From: Micromonospora andamanensis
Lineage (GTDB): Bacteria > Actinomycetota > Actinomycetes > Mycobacteriales > Micromonosporaceae
Reading direction: 5' to 3'
Assembly (NCBI RefSeq): GCF_016863495.1
Contig: NZ_BOOZ01000022.1
Coordinates: forward strand, 1 to 64,000
Length of the DNA stretch: 64,000 nt
In this document: piece after piece, positions 35,139 to 44,142 of the stretch
Layout of the letters: each line of letters starts with the position of its first letter
Position numbering within the stretch: the first letter of the stretch is position 1
Position numbers and translations under genes: made by a program
The notes under the pieces: generated by a model
What the model was told of the DNA's origin: nothing
Databases searched by the model: none
Seen by the model: the letters and a program-made list of their open reading frames with translations, nothing else

Positions 35139-35804
35139 TCAGGGCAGCCAGCCGGGGCGGACCAGTCCCGCCTCGTACGCGAACACCACAAGCTGGGCGC
35201 GGTCCCGGGCAGCGAGCTTGACCATCGCCCGGGACACGTGCGTCTTGGCGGTCGCCGGACTGACCACCAGGCGCGCGGCGATCTCGTCGTTGGACAGCCC
35301 GGTGCCGACCAGGGCCACCACCTCCCGTTCCCGTTCGGTCAGCTCGGCCAACCGCCGAGGTGCGGCAGGTGTGGCGGTACCGGCGGCGAACTGCTCGATC
35401 ACCCGCCGGGTCACACTCGGCGACAGCAGCCCGTCCCCGGCGGCCACCACCCGTACTCCCTGGATCAGGTCGGCCGGCTGGGTGTTCTTCACCAGGAACC
35501 CGGCGGCACCGGCGCGCAACGCCGCACCGACGTACTCGTCCAACTCGAACGTGGTGAGCACGACGATCCGCACCCCGGACAGCTCCGGATCGGCGGTGAT
35601 CTGCCGGGTGGCGGCCAACCCGTCGACACCGGGCATCCGGATGTCCATCAGGACCACGTCCGGAACGGTCTGCCGGGTCAACCGGACCGCCTGTGCACCG
35701 TCGCCGGCCTCGCCGACGACTGTGATATCGGGCTCGGCGTCCAGCAACGCGCGAAAACCGGCCCGGACCAGCACCTGGTCGTCGACGAGCAGAACCCGGA
35801 TCAC
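35139..35804 (-). CDS. LuxR family response regulator
   Basis: A 221-residue NarL-type regulator. IRVLLVDDQVLVRAGF opens the receiver; the acceptor Asp is in VVLMDIRMPGVDG, with Lys in FLVKNTQ. The LuxR HTH reads LTEREREVVALVGTGLSNDEIAARLVVSPATAKTHVSRAMVKL. The GTG start overlaps the end of the kinase gene (GTGA), so the two form a standard two-component pair. This gene pattern often controls an adjacent ABC transporter, but none is next to it here. Confidence 0.95.
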   Translation of the reverse strand: MIRVLLVDDQVLVRAGFRALLDAEPDITVVGEAGDGAQAVRLTRQTVPDVVLMDIRMPGVDGLAATRQITADPELSGVRIVVLTTFELDEYVGAALRAGAAGFLVKNTQPADLIQGVRVVAAGDGLLSPSVTRRVIEQFAAGTATPAAPRRLAELTEREREVVALVGTGLSNDEIAARLVVSPATAKTHVSRAMVKLAARDRAQLVVFAYEAGLVRPGWLP

Positions 35805-36976
35805 GATGTAGCCTCCCGCGTCTGGTCGCGCCCCAGCGGCAGGGTTGCGCGCACCCGCCAGCCGCCGCTGCCGTCCGGCGCTGGCCCGGCGGTCAGCTCA
35901 CCGCCCAACGCGGCAGCTCGCTCCCGCATCCCCGTGATGCCGTTCCCCGCCGGGGCAGGTTCCGGCTGGCGAACGCCGCCACCATCGTCGTCGACCTCGA
36001 CCACCAACGCATCCTGCCGATATCCGATGGTGACGGTGGCGGCGACCCCCGTCCCGGCGTGCCGGCGGATGTTGGTCAGCCCCTCCTGCACGATCCGGTA
36101 CGCCGCCCGGTCCACGGCTGCGGGGAGCGGCCGGACCGTACCGTCGATCACCGTCCGGGTCGGCAGTGCGGCGTCGTCGGTCAGCTCGGCGAGCCGGTCC
36201 AGCCCGGGCGCGGGGGCTCGCGGAGCGGCCTCGCCGGTCGGGTAGAGCGTGTTGAGCACCGCCTGCACCTCGCGCAGCGCCTCCGCGCTGGACTGCGCTA
36301 TCGCGTCGAGCGCCGCCCGGGCCTGCTCCGGGTCGCGATCCATCAGGTGCAGACCGACGCCGGCCCTCATGTTGATCAGCGAGAGGTGGTGACCGAGTAC
36401 GTCGTGCAGTTCGGCGGCGATCAGCAGCCGCTGCTCGCTGGCCCGGCGGCGCTGCCGCTCCTCGGAGAGTCGGCGCTGCTCCGCGATGCCGTCGTGGACC
36501 CTGGCGGCGACGAGGCTGCCGAACTCGGTGACCAGGCCGGCACCGGCGATCAGCGCCAACGCCGCCAGCGCCTGGCGCAGGGTGGGGCCGCTGACCAGCA
36601 CCCAGGTGGCGTACGCCCCGGCGGACGTCGCCGCCACCAGCCACCGGTGCCCGGCGGCCAGCACCGCCGCCGCGCCGATCATCGGTGCCAGCAACGTCAC
36701 CCCGACCGGCCCGTCCAGCAGGTGGTACGCCACTGTCGCGGCGACCACGATCAGGAAGTTCCGCCTCGGCGACCGGTGCCGGTCGGCAAGCGCCAGCCCA
36801 CTGAACACCAGCAGCACGTACCCGATGATCCCGACACTGGCGTGCTGCCAACCGGCGATGATCGCGGTGCCGGCCGGCTGCACGAGCGCGGTGAGCACCG
36901 CCAGGCCGGGCCCGCGCCGCGCCGGCACCGGCCCGCTGGGCGATGCCAGTTCGGCATCGGCGCTCGACCCGCTCAT
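35801..36976 (-). CDS. Sensor histidine kinase
   Basis: A 391-residue kinase from ATG 36976; longer readings add an Arg/Gly-rich segment unlike the family. About six membrane segments (25-165), a charged coiled linker (EQRRLSEERQRRRASEQRLL), HisKA_3 with AAELHDVLGHHLSLI, and a HATPase domain (NIRRHAGTGVAATVTIGY, DDDGGGVR, GNGITGMRERAAALGG). Partner of the response regulator it overlaps. Confidence 0.94.
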   Translation of the reverse strand: MSGSSADAELASPSGPVPARRGPGLAVLTALVQPAGTAIIAGWQHASVGIIGYVLLVFSGLALADRHRSPRRNFLIVVAATVAYHLLDGPVGVTLLAPMIGAAAVLAAGHRWLVAATSAGAYATWVLVSGPTLRQALAALALIAGAGLVTEFGSLVAARVHDGIAEQRRLSEERQRRRASEQRLLIAAELHDVLGHHLSLINMRAGVGLHLMDRDPEQARAALDAIAQSSAEALREVQAVLNTLYPTGEAAPRAPAPGLDRLAELTDDAALPTRTVIDGTVRPLPAAVDRAAYRIVQEGLTNIRRHAGTGVAATVTIGYRQDALVVEVDDDGGGVRQPEPAPAGNGITGMRERAAALGGELTAGPAPDGSGGWRVRATLPLGRDQTREATS

Positions 36977-37175
36977 GCCCGCACTGTAGGCCGACCGGAC
37001 TCGACAGCGGCAGCCCCGAGGGAGGCATCCCGGCGTACTCCCGGCGGAGTATTCCTGCCGTCCCGCTGCCGCGCGGGGAGTAGCGGCGGTGCCGCCGTCA
37101 CGGCGACGCGTCGCCAGGTCCGTGCCGACAGGCTCTGTCACAGCGCATCAGACACGTGACGGCGAGGAGATCCTG

Positions 37176-38174
37176 ATGAAAGCGATCGTGCAGCACCGGT
37201 ACGGCTCCCCCGACGTACTGCGGTTGGGTGAGATCGACACCCCCACACCTGGCGACGGCGAGGTGCTGGTCCGGGTGCGGGCGAGCTCGGTCAACGCGTA
37301 CGACTGGCATGCCATGCGCGGCGACCCGTACCTGGCCCGGCTGTCGTTCGGGCTCCGCCGGCCCACCGCGATGGTCCGGGGGCAGGACTTCGCCGGCCGG
37401 GTCGAGGCGGTCGGCCGCGCGGTTACCCGGTTCCGGCCGGGCGACGAGGTGTACGGCGAGGCAGGCCCGGCCGGTGGAGCGTTCGCCGAGTACGTGTCCG
37501 TGGCCGAGAACCTGGTCGAGGCGAAACCGGCGAACCTGAGCTTCGAGCAGGCGGCGGCGATCCCGCTGGCCGCCACCACCGCCCTGGTCTGCCTGTGTGA
37601 CGCCGCCGGACTTCAGGCCGGTCAGCACGTCCTGATCAACGGGGCGTCCGGCGGGGTGGGCACCTTCGCCGTGCAGTTGGCCAAGGCGTACGGGGCTCAG
37701 GTGACGGCGGTGTGCCGGACCCGCAACGTCGACCTGGTCCGGTCGCTCGGTGCGGATCACGTCGTCGACTACACCAGGGAGGACTTCACCCGCACCGACG
37801 CGGTAAGTGCCGGCCGTCGCTACGAGGTGCTGCTCGACCTGGTCGGCAACCGGTCGTTGACCGACCTCCGTCGGGTGCTTACCCCGGACGGGACGCTGCT
37901 GCTGTCCGGCGGGGGCGTGTTCACCGGCGGCAGTGTCTTCGGGCCGATGAGCCTGCTGGTCCGGGGGCCGATCGTGGCGCGTTTCCTCAGACACCGCATC
38001 CTCGCGCCCTCGGCGACGGCGGGTCGTGGGCACCTGGCCACCCTGCGGGAACTGGCCGAGTCCGGCCGGCTGACGCCGGTCATCGACCGGACCTACCGGC
38101 TGAGCGAGGTCCCCGAGGCGATCCGGTACGTGGAGAGCGAGCATGCCCGCGCCAAGGTTGTCGTCACGGTGTGA
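37176..38174 (+). CDS. NAD(P)-dependent alcohol dehydrogenase / quinone oxidoreductase-like
   Basis: A 332-residue zinc-independent medium-chain dehydrogenase. It has a GroES-like N-terminus (VRVRASSVNAYDWHAMRGD), GQDFAGRVEAVG, and the nucleotide site INGASGGVGTFAVQLAKAYGAQVTAV. Structural-zinc Cys are absent, as in quinone oxidoreductases. GAGGAG precedes the ATG. It is divergent from the two-component pair at 35139-36976 across 200 bases and followed by an ArsR gene after 140 bases. Confidence 0.92.
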   Translation: MKAIVQHRYGSPDVLRLGEIDTPTPGDGEVLVRVRASSVNAYDWHAMRGDPYLARLSFGLRRPTAMVRGQDFAGRVEAVGRAVTRFRPGDEVYGEAGPAGGAFAEYVSVAENLVEAKPANLSFEQAAAIPLAATTALVCLCDAAGLQAGQHVLINGASGGVGTFAVQLAKAYGAQVTAVCRTRNVDLVRSLGADHVVDYTREDFTRTDAVSAGRRYEVLLDLVGNRSLTDLRRVLTPDGTLLLSGGGVFTGGSVFGPMSLLVRGPIVARFLRHRILAPSATAGRGHLATLRELAESGRLTPVIDRTYRLSEVPEAIRYVESEHARAKVVVTV

Positions 38175-38314
38175 GCCCGGCTCCTGTCGCGGTCCGTCCG
38201 CATACCCCCCGCCGCGCGGATCGCCATCCCCGACCTGACCAGGGGGAGGATTCCTGCACAACTCACGGTGATACAGCCCTCGTTTCACCGCCGATCGGTG
38301 TTGATGCTGCAACG

Positions 38315-38686
38315 ATGCAAGATGTGGGAACTGTGGAGACCAAGACGCCTGCCATCTCGCCTTTGGCCGGCGAACCGATCAAGCCTGCCGATGCCGAGCG
38401 CCTCGCGGGCGTGCTGAAGGCGTTCGCCGACCCGGCCCGGCTGCGACTGCTCAGTCTGATCCAGTCGTCTCCGGACGGGGAGGCGTCAGTGAGTGACCTC
38501 ACGGCACCGCTCGGGCTTTCTCAGCCGACCGTGAGCCATCACCTTCGGATCCTGACCGAGGCCGGCCTGCTGGAGCGGGACAAGCGTGGCGTGTGGGCGT
38601 ACTACCGCCTGGTGCCGTCCGCCATCGCGGCGATCGCCGATCTGCTGACGCCGCCCCGCAAGCGGGCCGCGAAGCGGAACCGCTGA
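38315..38686 (+). CDS. ArsR/SmtB family winged-helix regulator
   Basis: A 123-residue regulator. ADPARLRLLSLIQSSPDG, VSDLTAPLGLSQPTVSHHLRILTEAGLLERDKRGVWAYYRL is the textbook ArsR fold. The alpha-3 metal-binding motif ELCVCDL reads EASVSDL here, so the usual thiolate site is missing and another signal is expected. The basic tail is KRAAKRNR. ATG 38315 has no ribosome binding site; GTG 38333 is an alternative start. The target may be the upstream oxidoreductase or itself. Confidence 0.9.
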   Translation: MQDVGTVETKTPAISPLAGEPIKPADAERLAGVLKAFADPARLRLLSLIQSSPDGEASVSDLTAPLGLSQPTVSHHLRILTEAGLLERDKRGVWAYYRLVPSAIAAIADLLTPPRKRAAKRNR

Positions 38687-38718
38687 TCACGCTGGTGCAC
38701 CTGGATCAGTAGACGCTT

Positions 38719-38771
38719 CGGGCTTCGGCCCGACGTCGTCGAGCCGATGGCCATTCTCCTGGGCCATCGGC
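38719..38771 (+). terminator. Tandem hairpin terminator
   Basis: CGGGC-TTCG-GCCCG (38719-38732) and GCCGATGGCC / GGCCATCGGC with a nine-base loop (38743-38771), just after the ArsR gene. No U-tract. Confidence 0.6.
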
Positions 38772-38899
38772 CGCCGGCGTTTGCGGTCGTTGCCGGAGCC
38801 ATGGCCACAGTGTGGGCGATCGACCCGAATGCCATCGACATTCATCTATAGTGGCGAACGCGTGGATCCCGTCCCATCGATCCAAGTCAGGACAGAGCC

Positions 38900-40717
38900 A
38901 TGAAACGCATCCCGCTGAGAGCCATTCTCCCCGTCGGGCTCGCGGTCGCACTGATCGCCGGCCCGCTGGGCGCACCGGCCACCGCGCAGGCGACAGTCCC
39001 CATCACGCTCACCGGTGCCAGTGCCACCAGCCCCAGCGCCGACGTCACAGTCTCCGGGCGAGCCGTGACGATCACCGCTCCGGGCACCTACGAGATCAGC
39101 GGCACCCTCAACGACGGCTACCTCAACGTCGACACCGCCGCCTCGGGTGACGTGAATCTGATCCTCAACGGCGCCACCATCACCAACTCCAGCAACGCGC
39201 CGTTGCAGGTCTCCGACGCCGATCAGGTCGTGATCACGCTGGCCGCCGGCACCACCAACCGGCTTTCCGACGCGACAAGATACGTCTACCCGGATCCGAG
39301 CACCGACGAGCCGAACGCCGCCCTGTTCAGCAAGGCCGACCTGCGGATCAACGGAACCGGCGGGTTGACCGTGCAGGGCAACGCGTACGACGGCATCACC
39401 AGCAAGGACGGCCTGGTCATCGAGTCCGGCACGATCACGGTGAACGCGGTCGACGATGGAGTCCGGGGCAAGGACTTCCTCGACATCACCGGAGGAAGCC
39501 TCGACGTCACCGCCGGTGGCGACGGCATCAAGTCCGACGACACCGAGGCGGACCGGGGCCGGCTGGCCATCACGAACGGCACCGTACGGGTGAACGCGGG
39601 TGACGACGCCATCAAGGGTGAGAACACCGTGGCCATCTCCGGCGGTACCGTCACCGTGACCAACTCCTTCGAGGCGATCGAGAGCCGGCAGGTCACCATC
39701 AGCGGCGGCACCGTCAACGTCACAGCCCGCGACGACGCGATAAACGCAGTCGAGGACGGGTACGGCGACTTCGACGTGGCACCTAACGCGTTCGTCCGGT
39801 TCACCGGCGGGACCACCCTCGTCAACTCCAGCATCGACGGCATCGACTCCAACGGATCGGTGACCTTCGCCGCCGGCACGGTCGTGGTCAGCGGGCCGAG
39901 CACCGGCAGCCCCGGCGAGGGCGCGCTCGACTCGAACGGGCCTGTCTACTTCAACGGCGGCACGGTGCTCGGGGCGGGATCGACCTCGATGGCGGTGCTG
40001 AGCCTGCCGCCGACCTCGGGCCAGGGTTGGGTCGCCCCGCAGCTGTCCAGCAGCCAGCCGGCCGGCACCCTGCTCCACCTGGTCTCCGGCGGCCAGGTGC
40101 TCGCCTCCTACCGGGCCCCCAAGAACTTCCGGGAGGTGGTCTTCTCCTCCAACCGGATCCAGCACGGGCAGACGTATGAGGTCTACCTGGGTGGCAGCCT
40201 CACCGGCACGACCGTCGGCGGCATGGCCACCAGCGGCGGCAGCATCGCCGGTGCCACCCGGCTGATGACCGTCACCGCCGGGCAGTACCGGGGCGGCCTC
40301 GTCGGCTGGCCGCCCGGCGGGCCGGGTTGGCCGCCGCCGACCACCCCACCGCCCACCACCCCGCCGCCGAACCCGACCACGCCGCCGCCGAACCCGACGA
40401 CCCCGCCGCCGAGCACTGGCGGCTGTACGGCGACATACAGCGTCGTCGGCCAGTGGCAGGGCGGCTTCCAGGGCGAGGTACGGGTCACCGCCGGCTCCGC
40501 CGCGATCAGGGGTTGGCGGGTGACCTGGACCTTCGCCAACGGTCAGACGATCACCCAGTCGTGGAACGCGACGATCAACGCCAGTGGCTCGGCGGTGACG
40601 GCCACGAACGTCTCCTTCAACGGCTCCCTCGCCGCGGGTACCAGCGCCACATTCGGCTTCCTCGGCAACTGGAACGGCAGCAACACGGTTCCGACGCTTA
40701 CCTGCACCGCGACCTGA
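38900..40717 (+). CDS. Secreted Cthe_2159-like beta-helix carbohydrate-binding protein with CBM2
   Basis: A 605-residue secreted protein. The signal peptide ends near residue 31 (PATAQA). Residues about 35-465 form repeated beta-helix turns of the Cthe_2159 family (GTYEISGTLNDGYLNVDT, AYDGITSKDGLVIESGTITV, DDAIKGENTVAISGGTVTV, IDGIDSNGSVTF). Studied members bind acidic plant polysaccharides and may have lyase-like features. A Pro-rich linker (PPTTPPPNPTTPPP) leads to a C-terminal CBM2 (CTATYSVVGQWQGGFQGEV, GWRVTWTF). The CBM2 fusion suggests it works on cellulose-associated pectin in plant walls. Confidence 0.9.
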   Translation: MKRIPLRAILPVGLAVALIAGPLGAPATAQATVPITLTGASATSPSADVTVSGRAVTITAPGTYEISGTLNDGYLNVDTAASGDVNLILNGATITNSSNAPLQVSDADQVVITLAAGTTNRLSDATRYVYPDPSTDEPNAALFSKADLRINGTGGLTVQGNAYDGITSKDGLVIESGTITVNAVDDGVRGKDFLDITGGSLDVTAGGDGIKSDDTEADRGRLAITNGTVRVNAGDDAIKGENTVAISGGTVTVTNSFEAIESRQVTISGGTVNVTARDDAINAVEDGYGDFDVAPNAFVRFTGGTTLVNSSIDGIDSNGSVTFAAGTVVVSGPSTGSPGEGALDSNGPVYFNGGTVLGAGSTSMAVLSLPPTSGQGWVAPQLSSSQPAGTLLHLVSGGQVLASYRAPKNFREVVFSSNRIQHGQTYEVYLGGSLTGTTVGGMATSGGSIAGATRLMTVTAGQYRGGLVGWPPGGPGWPPPTTPPPTTPPPNPTTPPPNPTTPPPSTGGCTATYSVVGQWQGGFQGEVRVTAGSAAIRGWRVTWTFANGQTITQSWNATINASGSAVTATNVSFNGSLAAGTSATFGFLGNWNGSNTVPTLTCTAT

Positions 40718-40746
40718 GCAGGCCCGTCCACCGTCTGATCGGGGGT

Positions 40747-40767
40747 CCGGCACCCATTCGGTGCCGG
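40747..40767 (+). terminator. Hairpin after the CBM2 gene
   Basis: CCGGCACC-CATTC-GGTGCCGG, eight-base stem, about 30 bases after the stop of the beta-helix gene. Confidence 0.5.
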
Positions 40768-40791
40768 GCTCCCGGCTGCCAGACTGCTCGC

Positions 40792-41061
40792 ATGCTGCCC
40801 CCGCGCTGCCACGTCTGCCATCTCGAACCAGGTCAGTCACCGTCCGACGGTGCTCGTGGCAAGTTCGTCCTGGTGTACTTCGCGGACGCGGTCAACCCCC
40901 CGCCCGGCTGGGTCGGGCATCCCGCCGGCGCTGTCTGGTTCTGCCCGGAGCACGCCCCACTCGGCGCGGAACGGGAGCATCTGGCCAGCGACACCGCACT
41001 GCGCGACATCGACGCGGTGCTCGGCCGCCTGCCGAGACGACTGCCCGAGGCATACCGATAA
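40792..41061 (+). CDS. Small protein with putative zinc-binding Cys/His residues
   Basis: An 89-residue protein starting MLPPRCHVCHLEPGQSP. A CxxC pair (CHVC) at the N-terminus and CPEH in the middle could form a zinc-ribbon-like site. The body (KFVLVYFADAVNPPPGWVGHP, AVWFCPEHAPLG) is otherwise unassigned. It lies directly behind a terminator-like hairpin and has no clear ribosome binding site. Function unknown. Confidence 0.65.
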   Translation: MLPPRCHVCHLEPGQSPSDGARGKFVLVYFADAVNPPPGWVGHPAGAVWFCPEHAPLGAEREHLASDTALRDIDAVLGRLPRRLPEAYR

Positions 41062-41171
41062 CGAGCCCTGGCGTCCTCGGTCAGGCCGGGAATCGCTGTA
41101 CGGCAGGTGTTCGCCTGACCGATGACCCAGCTTGGTGGCATTGTCAGGTAGAGACATGTTCATGTTTGCCT

Positions 41172-42443
41172 ATGAGTGCACATCATCCCCACCACTGTCA
41201 CCACGACCACCGATCCGACGACGAGGTGCCGTACGGTCAGGTGAACGTCGCGCCGACCCTGGGCCGGCGGGCGCTGCTTGCCGGCACCGGCGGCGCGTTG
41301 ATGCTGGCCGCGCTGCCGACCTCGGCCCGAGCGTCCCACACCACGACGGCCAGTGCCCCGACCGCGACCGCCGGTGCCGCCCGGACCTCCCTGGTCAGCC
41401 AGGGCACGATGCTGGTCCACGCCGACATGCACAACCACACGGTCGCCTCGGATGGCGACGGCAGCCCCGAGGCCGCGTTCGCCTCGATGCGTGAGGCAGG
41501 TCTGGACGTCGCCGCGCTCACCGACCACGCCACGCTCTTCGCCATCGAGGGCCTCAGCTCGTCCGAGTGGCGGACCACCGGCGACCTCGCCAATGCCGCA
41601 AACGATCCGGGTCAGTTCACGGCGATCCGTGGGTTCGAGTGGTCGCACCCGTTGCAGGGGCATATCAACGTGTGGAACACCTCCGACTTCGCCGACCTGC
41701 TGCGCGCCGGCAGCCCCGGGAGCCTGTACAACTGGCTCACCGGGCGGCCCGGCGGTCTGGCCAGCTTCAACCATCCCGGCCGGGAGCTGGGCCGGTTCAA
41801 CAACTTCTCGTTCAGCGCCTCGGCCCGTGACCAACTGGTCGGGTTGGAGATGTTCAACCGCACCGACGACTACCTGTTCGAGGGCTTGTCGTCCGGGCTG
41901 ACGTCGCCGTTGGTGGCCTGCCTCAACGCCGGCTGGCGGCCGGGCCTCACGGGCGTCACCGACGAGCACGGCACCACCTGGGGCTTCCACGAGGGCAAGG
42001 GCCGTAGCGGGCTGTGGGTCACCGAGAACACCCGGGCGGCGGTGTTCGAGGCGATGGCGGCTCGTCGTTCCTTCGCCACCCGCGTCTCAGGGCTACGGGT
42101 GGACGCGACGGCCAACGGCGTACGCATGGGCGGCGTGCTGAACGTGACCTCCGGCGACGTACGGTTCCTGCTGGACCTCGACCGTGGTCCGGTCTGGGAC
42201 GGCAAGCCGCTGCGGATCCAGGTCCTGCGGCCCGGAACGTCAGTGCCGACGGTCGTCGACGTCATCGACACGGTGAACGGTCGGGTCACCGACTTCACGG
42301 TGCCGCTCAACGTCGCCGACGGCGACTGGGTGGTGCTCCGGATCTCCGACCCGTCGCTGACCAACGGCACACCCGGACCGGCCGGTCATCCGTGCAACGA
42401 CTTCGGAGTGGCCTACACCAGCCCGTGGTGGCTACGCTCCTGA
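41172..42443 (+). CDS. Tat-exported PHP-domain metal-dependent hydrolase
   Basis: A 423-residue protein. The N-terminus HHPHHCHHDH is unusually rich in His, then a twin-arginine signal LGRRALLAGTGGALMLAALPTSARA (shown in parts: GRRALLAG, cleavage near residue 51). The PHP phosphoesterase fold follows with ADMHNHTVASDGDGSPEAAF, LTDHATL, FNHPGREL and GVTDEHGTTWG supplying metal-binding His/Asp. The C-terminus is beta-rich. PHP enzymes hydrolyse phosphoesters; secretion through Tat fits a folded metalloenzyme. Substrate unknown. Start codon chosen because it gives a proper signal; no strong ribosome binding site. Confidence 0.85.
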   Translation: MSAHHPHHCHHDHRSDDEVPYGQVNVAPTLGRRALLAGTGGALMLAALPTSARASHTTTASAPTATAGAARTSLVSQGTMLVHADMHNHTVASDGDGSPEAAFASMREAGLDVAALTDHATLFAIEGLSSSEWRTTGDLANAANDPGQFTAIRGFEWSHPLQGHINVWNTSDFADLLRAGSPGSLYNWLTGRPGGLASFNHPGRELGRFNNFSFSASARDQLVGLEMFNRTDDYLFEGLSSGLTSPLVACLNAGWRPGLTGVTDEHGTTWGFHEGKGRSGLWVTENTRAAVFEAMAARRSFATRVSGLRVDATANGVRMGGVLNVTSGDVRFLLDLDRGPVWDGKPLRIQVLRPGTSVPTVVDVIDTVNGRVTDFTVPLNVADGDWVVLRISDPSLTNGTPGPAGHPCNDFGVAYTSPWWLRS

Positions 42444-42470
42444 GCCGATCCGTCCCGACGCGGGTCACAA

Positions 42471-42505
42471 GTGGTGGGCCGACGACGAGGTCGCCGGCCC
42501 ACCAC
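42471..42505. terminator. Bidirectional terminator
   Basis: GTGGTGGGCC / GGCCCACCAC, ten-base stem with a 15-base loop, between the convergent PHP and esterase genes. Confidence 0.75.
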
Positions 42506-42513
42506 ATCGCGTG

Positions 42514-44142
42514 TCAGCGGACCCGTAGCTGCTGGTGGACCCCAGCGGCGGGCGCGTAGTTCCGGTCACCGGAGTAGGCGACGTGGACCGGGTACACACC
42601 CGCCGACAAGCCGGTGGTCGGCAGCTTCACCATGGCCTTTCCGCCGGCCAGCGGCACCACGTGAGTGCCGCCACCGAAGGTGACGGTGATTTCGCCAGTC
42701 ACCGTCGGCGCCTTCTTGTGCCGGGTCTGTGCCCGCACGTCGACGTGCAGCTTGAAGGTGCCACCACTGGCGATCGACGCCGGCGTGGCCTTCGCCTTGA
42801 TTACTGTCCGCGCCGTGCCCACGGTGTCGACCTCCGACCACAGGTGGTCGCGGGCGAAGATCGTGAACAGTTGGCTCGCCGTCATGCCGTCGTGCGCGCC
42901 GGGGACCTGGGTCGTCCGCGCGGCGTATCCCCGAGCCCGGAAGTTGTCCGCGATGGCGTTCTGGGCGTTGAGGTTGCCTTCGAAGACACCGTTGCCGAGG
43001 AACACGAAGAGGTCGTCGTCCCCGACCGCGGCGGCGACGTTGTCGTAGTCCTGAGCGGACAGGGACGGGTTACCGGAGAAGTGACCGTAGTAGGCGAACG
43101 TGGTCGGGTAGCCCCTGATGACGTGGGCGCCCGTCATGCCGCCGTAGGAGAACCCGGCGTAGGCGCGACCTTCCCGCTCGGTCGAGACGTTGTACTTCTC
43201 CTCGATGAGCGGAAGGATCGTCTGGACCAGGTTGTTGGCGGCGTTCGTCTGGTTGTAGGAACCGAAGCCGAGGCTGGTGCCGGTGAAGTGGTTCCCCATG
43301 GTGACCACCACGGTGGGCTCGATCTCGCCCTTGGCCGTCATGTTGTCCAGGATGTTGGGGACGTTCGCCGGGACCATGAAGTCGGTCTCGTCACCGAAGA
43401 TGCCGTGGGCGAGGTACGCCACCTTGTACGGCTCGGCCCGCTTGGGGTTGTAGTTGGCCGGCAGGTAGACACCAAGGTAGTGGCCGCTGTCGCCGAGGAT
43501 CGTGGTGTAGGGGATGTAGCTGACGGTGCCCCGCTTCTTGCGGTCCGCGATCGGGAGCTCGTACTCCGCACGCCCCTTCAGCACCGGGTCGTTCTGCTTC
43601 TTGGCGTACGGCACGTACACCGCGTCGAGGACGTCGTTGTTCCGCACCCGGAACGACGATTCGCCAGGCGGGCGAGGGTTCGTCGAGGCGGGATCCCAGA
43701 TCCGCTTGTTCTCCCAGCCCTGCGTCGGGTCCCAGACCCGGTACCAGTAGCTGATCCCACCGGCGTGCAGCGGCAGGGAGACCGACCAGTTCCCCTTCGA
43801 GTCCTTCGTCATGTCCCGGAGGAACTCGGTACCTCCGGCGTGGTAGCGCCCCGGCTGCCACTCCTCCGGCTGGTACCGGGTGTTCCCCGTGGCGATGTCG
43901 AGCAGAGTCAGGTCTCCGGCGAGGCGGACCTGGGTCGCGTTGGGGTTGCGGTAGACGAACGTGACTGTGTAGCCGGTCGGTGAACCGCGATCCGCCTTGA
44001 CGGTCGCGCCTTCCACAATCGGGCGCTTGCCCGCGATGGCGGCCGGTGCGGAGATGGCGGCGCTGGCCCCCGCGCCGAGTGACATGATCGCGAGTAACGA
44101 GATCGCGCGGCTGAGCCGGCGTCTTCCGGTCGCTTTCCTCAT
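42514..44142 (-). CDS. Secreted alpha/beta-hydrolase esterase (enterochelin esterase/CE1-like) with Ig-like domain
   Basis: A 542-residue secreted enzyme. The signal peptide ends near residue 38. An N-terminal early-set beta-sandwich (VTFVYRNPNATQVRLAGDL; ISYWYRVWDP) is followed by the hydrolase domain: YLPANYNP, YLAHGIFGDETDF, nucleophile in GFSYGGMTG, and the catalytic His in VPGAHDGMT. The last 90 residues form an Ig-like beta domain (ITVTFGGGTHVVPLAGG). This order is like esterases of the feruloyl/acetyl-xylan class. A near-palindrome lies 160 bases upstream. Confidence 0.88.
   Translation of the reverse strand: MRKATGRRRLSRAISLLAIMSLGAGASAAISAPAAIAGKRPIVEGATVKADRGSPTGYTVTFVYRNPNATQVRLAGDLTLLDIATGNTRYQPEEWQPGRYHAGGTEFLRDMTKDSKGNWSVSLPLHAGGISYWYRVWDPTQGWENKRIWDPASTNPRPPGESSFRVRNNDVLDAVYVPYAKKQNDPVLKGRAEYELPIADRKKRGTVSYIPYTTILGDSGHYLGVYLPANYNPKRAEPYKVAYLAHGIFGDETDFMVPANVPNILDNMTAKGEIEPTVVVTMGNHFTGTSLGFGSYNQTNAANNLVQTILPLIEEKYNVSTEREGRAYAGFSYGGMTGAHVIRGYPTTFAYYGHFSGNPSLSAQDYDNVAAAVGDDDLFVFLGNGVFEGNLNAQNAIADNFRARGYAARTTQVPGAHDGMTASQLFTIFARDHLWSEVDTVGTARTVIKAKATPASIASGGTFKLHVDVRAQTRHKKAPTVTGEITVTFGGGTHVVPLAGGKAMVKLPTTGLSAGVYPVHVAYSGDRNYAPAAGVHQQLRVR

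Noticed and set aside
38846..40840. A 664-codon minus-strand open frame opposite the beta-helix/CBM2 gene
   Set aside because: Low-complexity Gly/Asp/Val/Arg sequence caused by the repeated codons of the real gene.
42535..43983. A 482-codon plus-strand open frame over the secreted esterase gene
   Set aside because: Val/Arg/Gly-rich antisense reading of a gene with clear esterase motifs.
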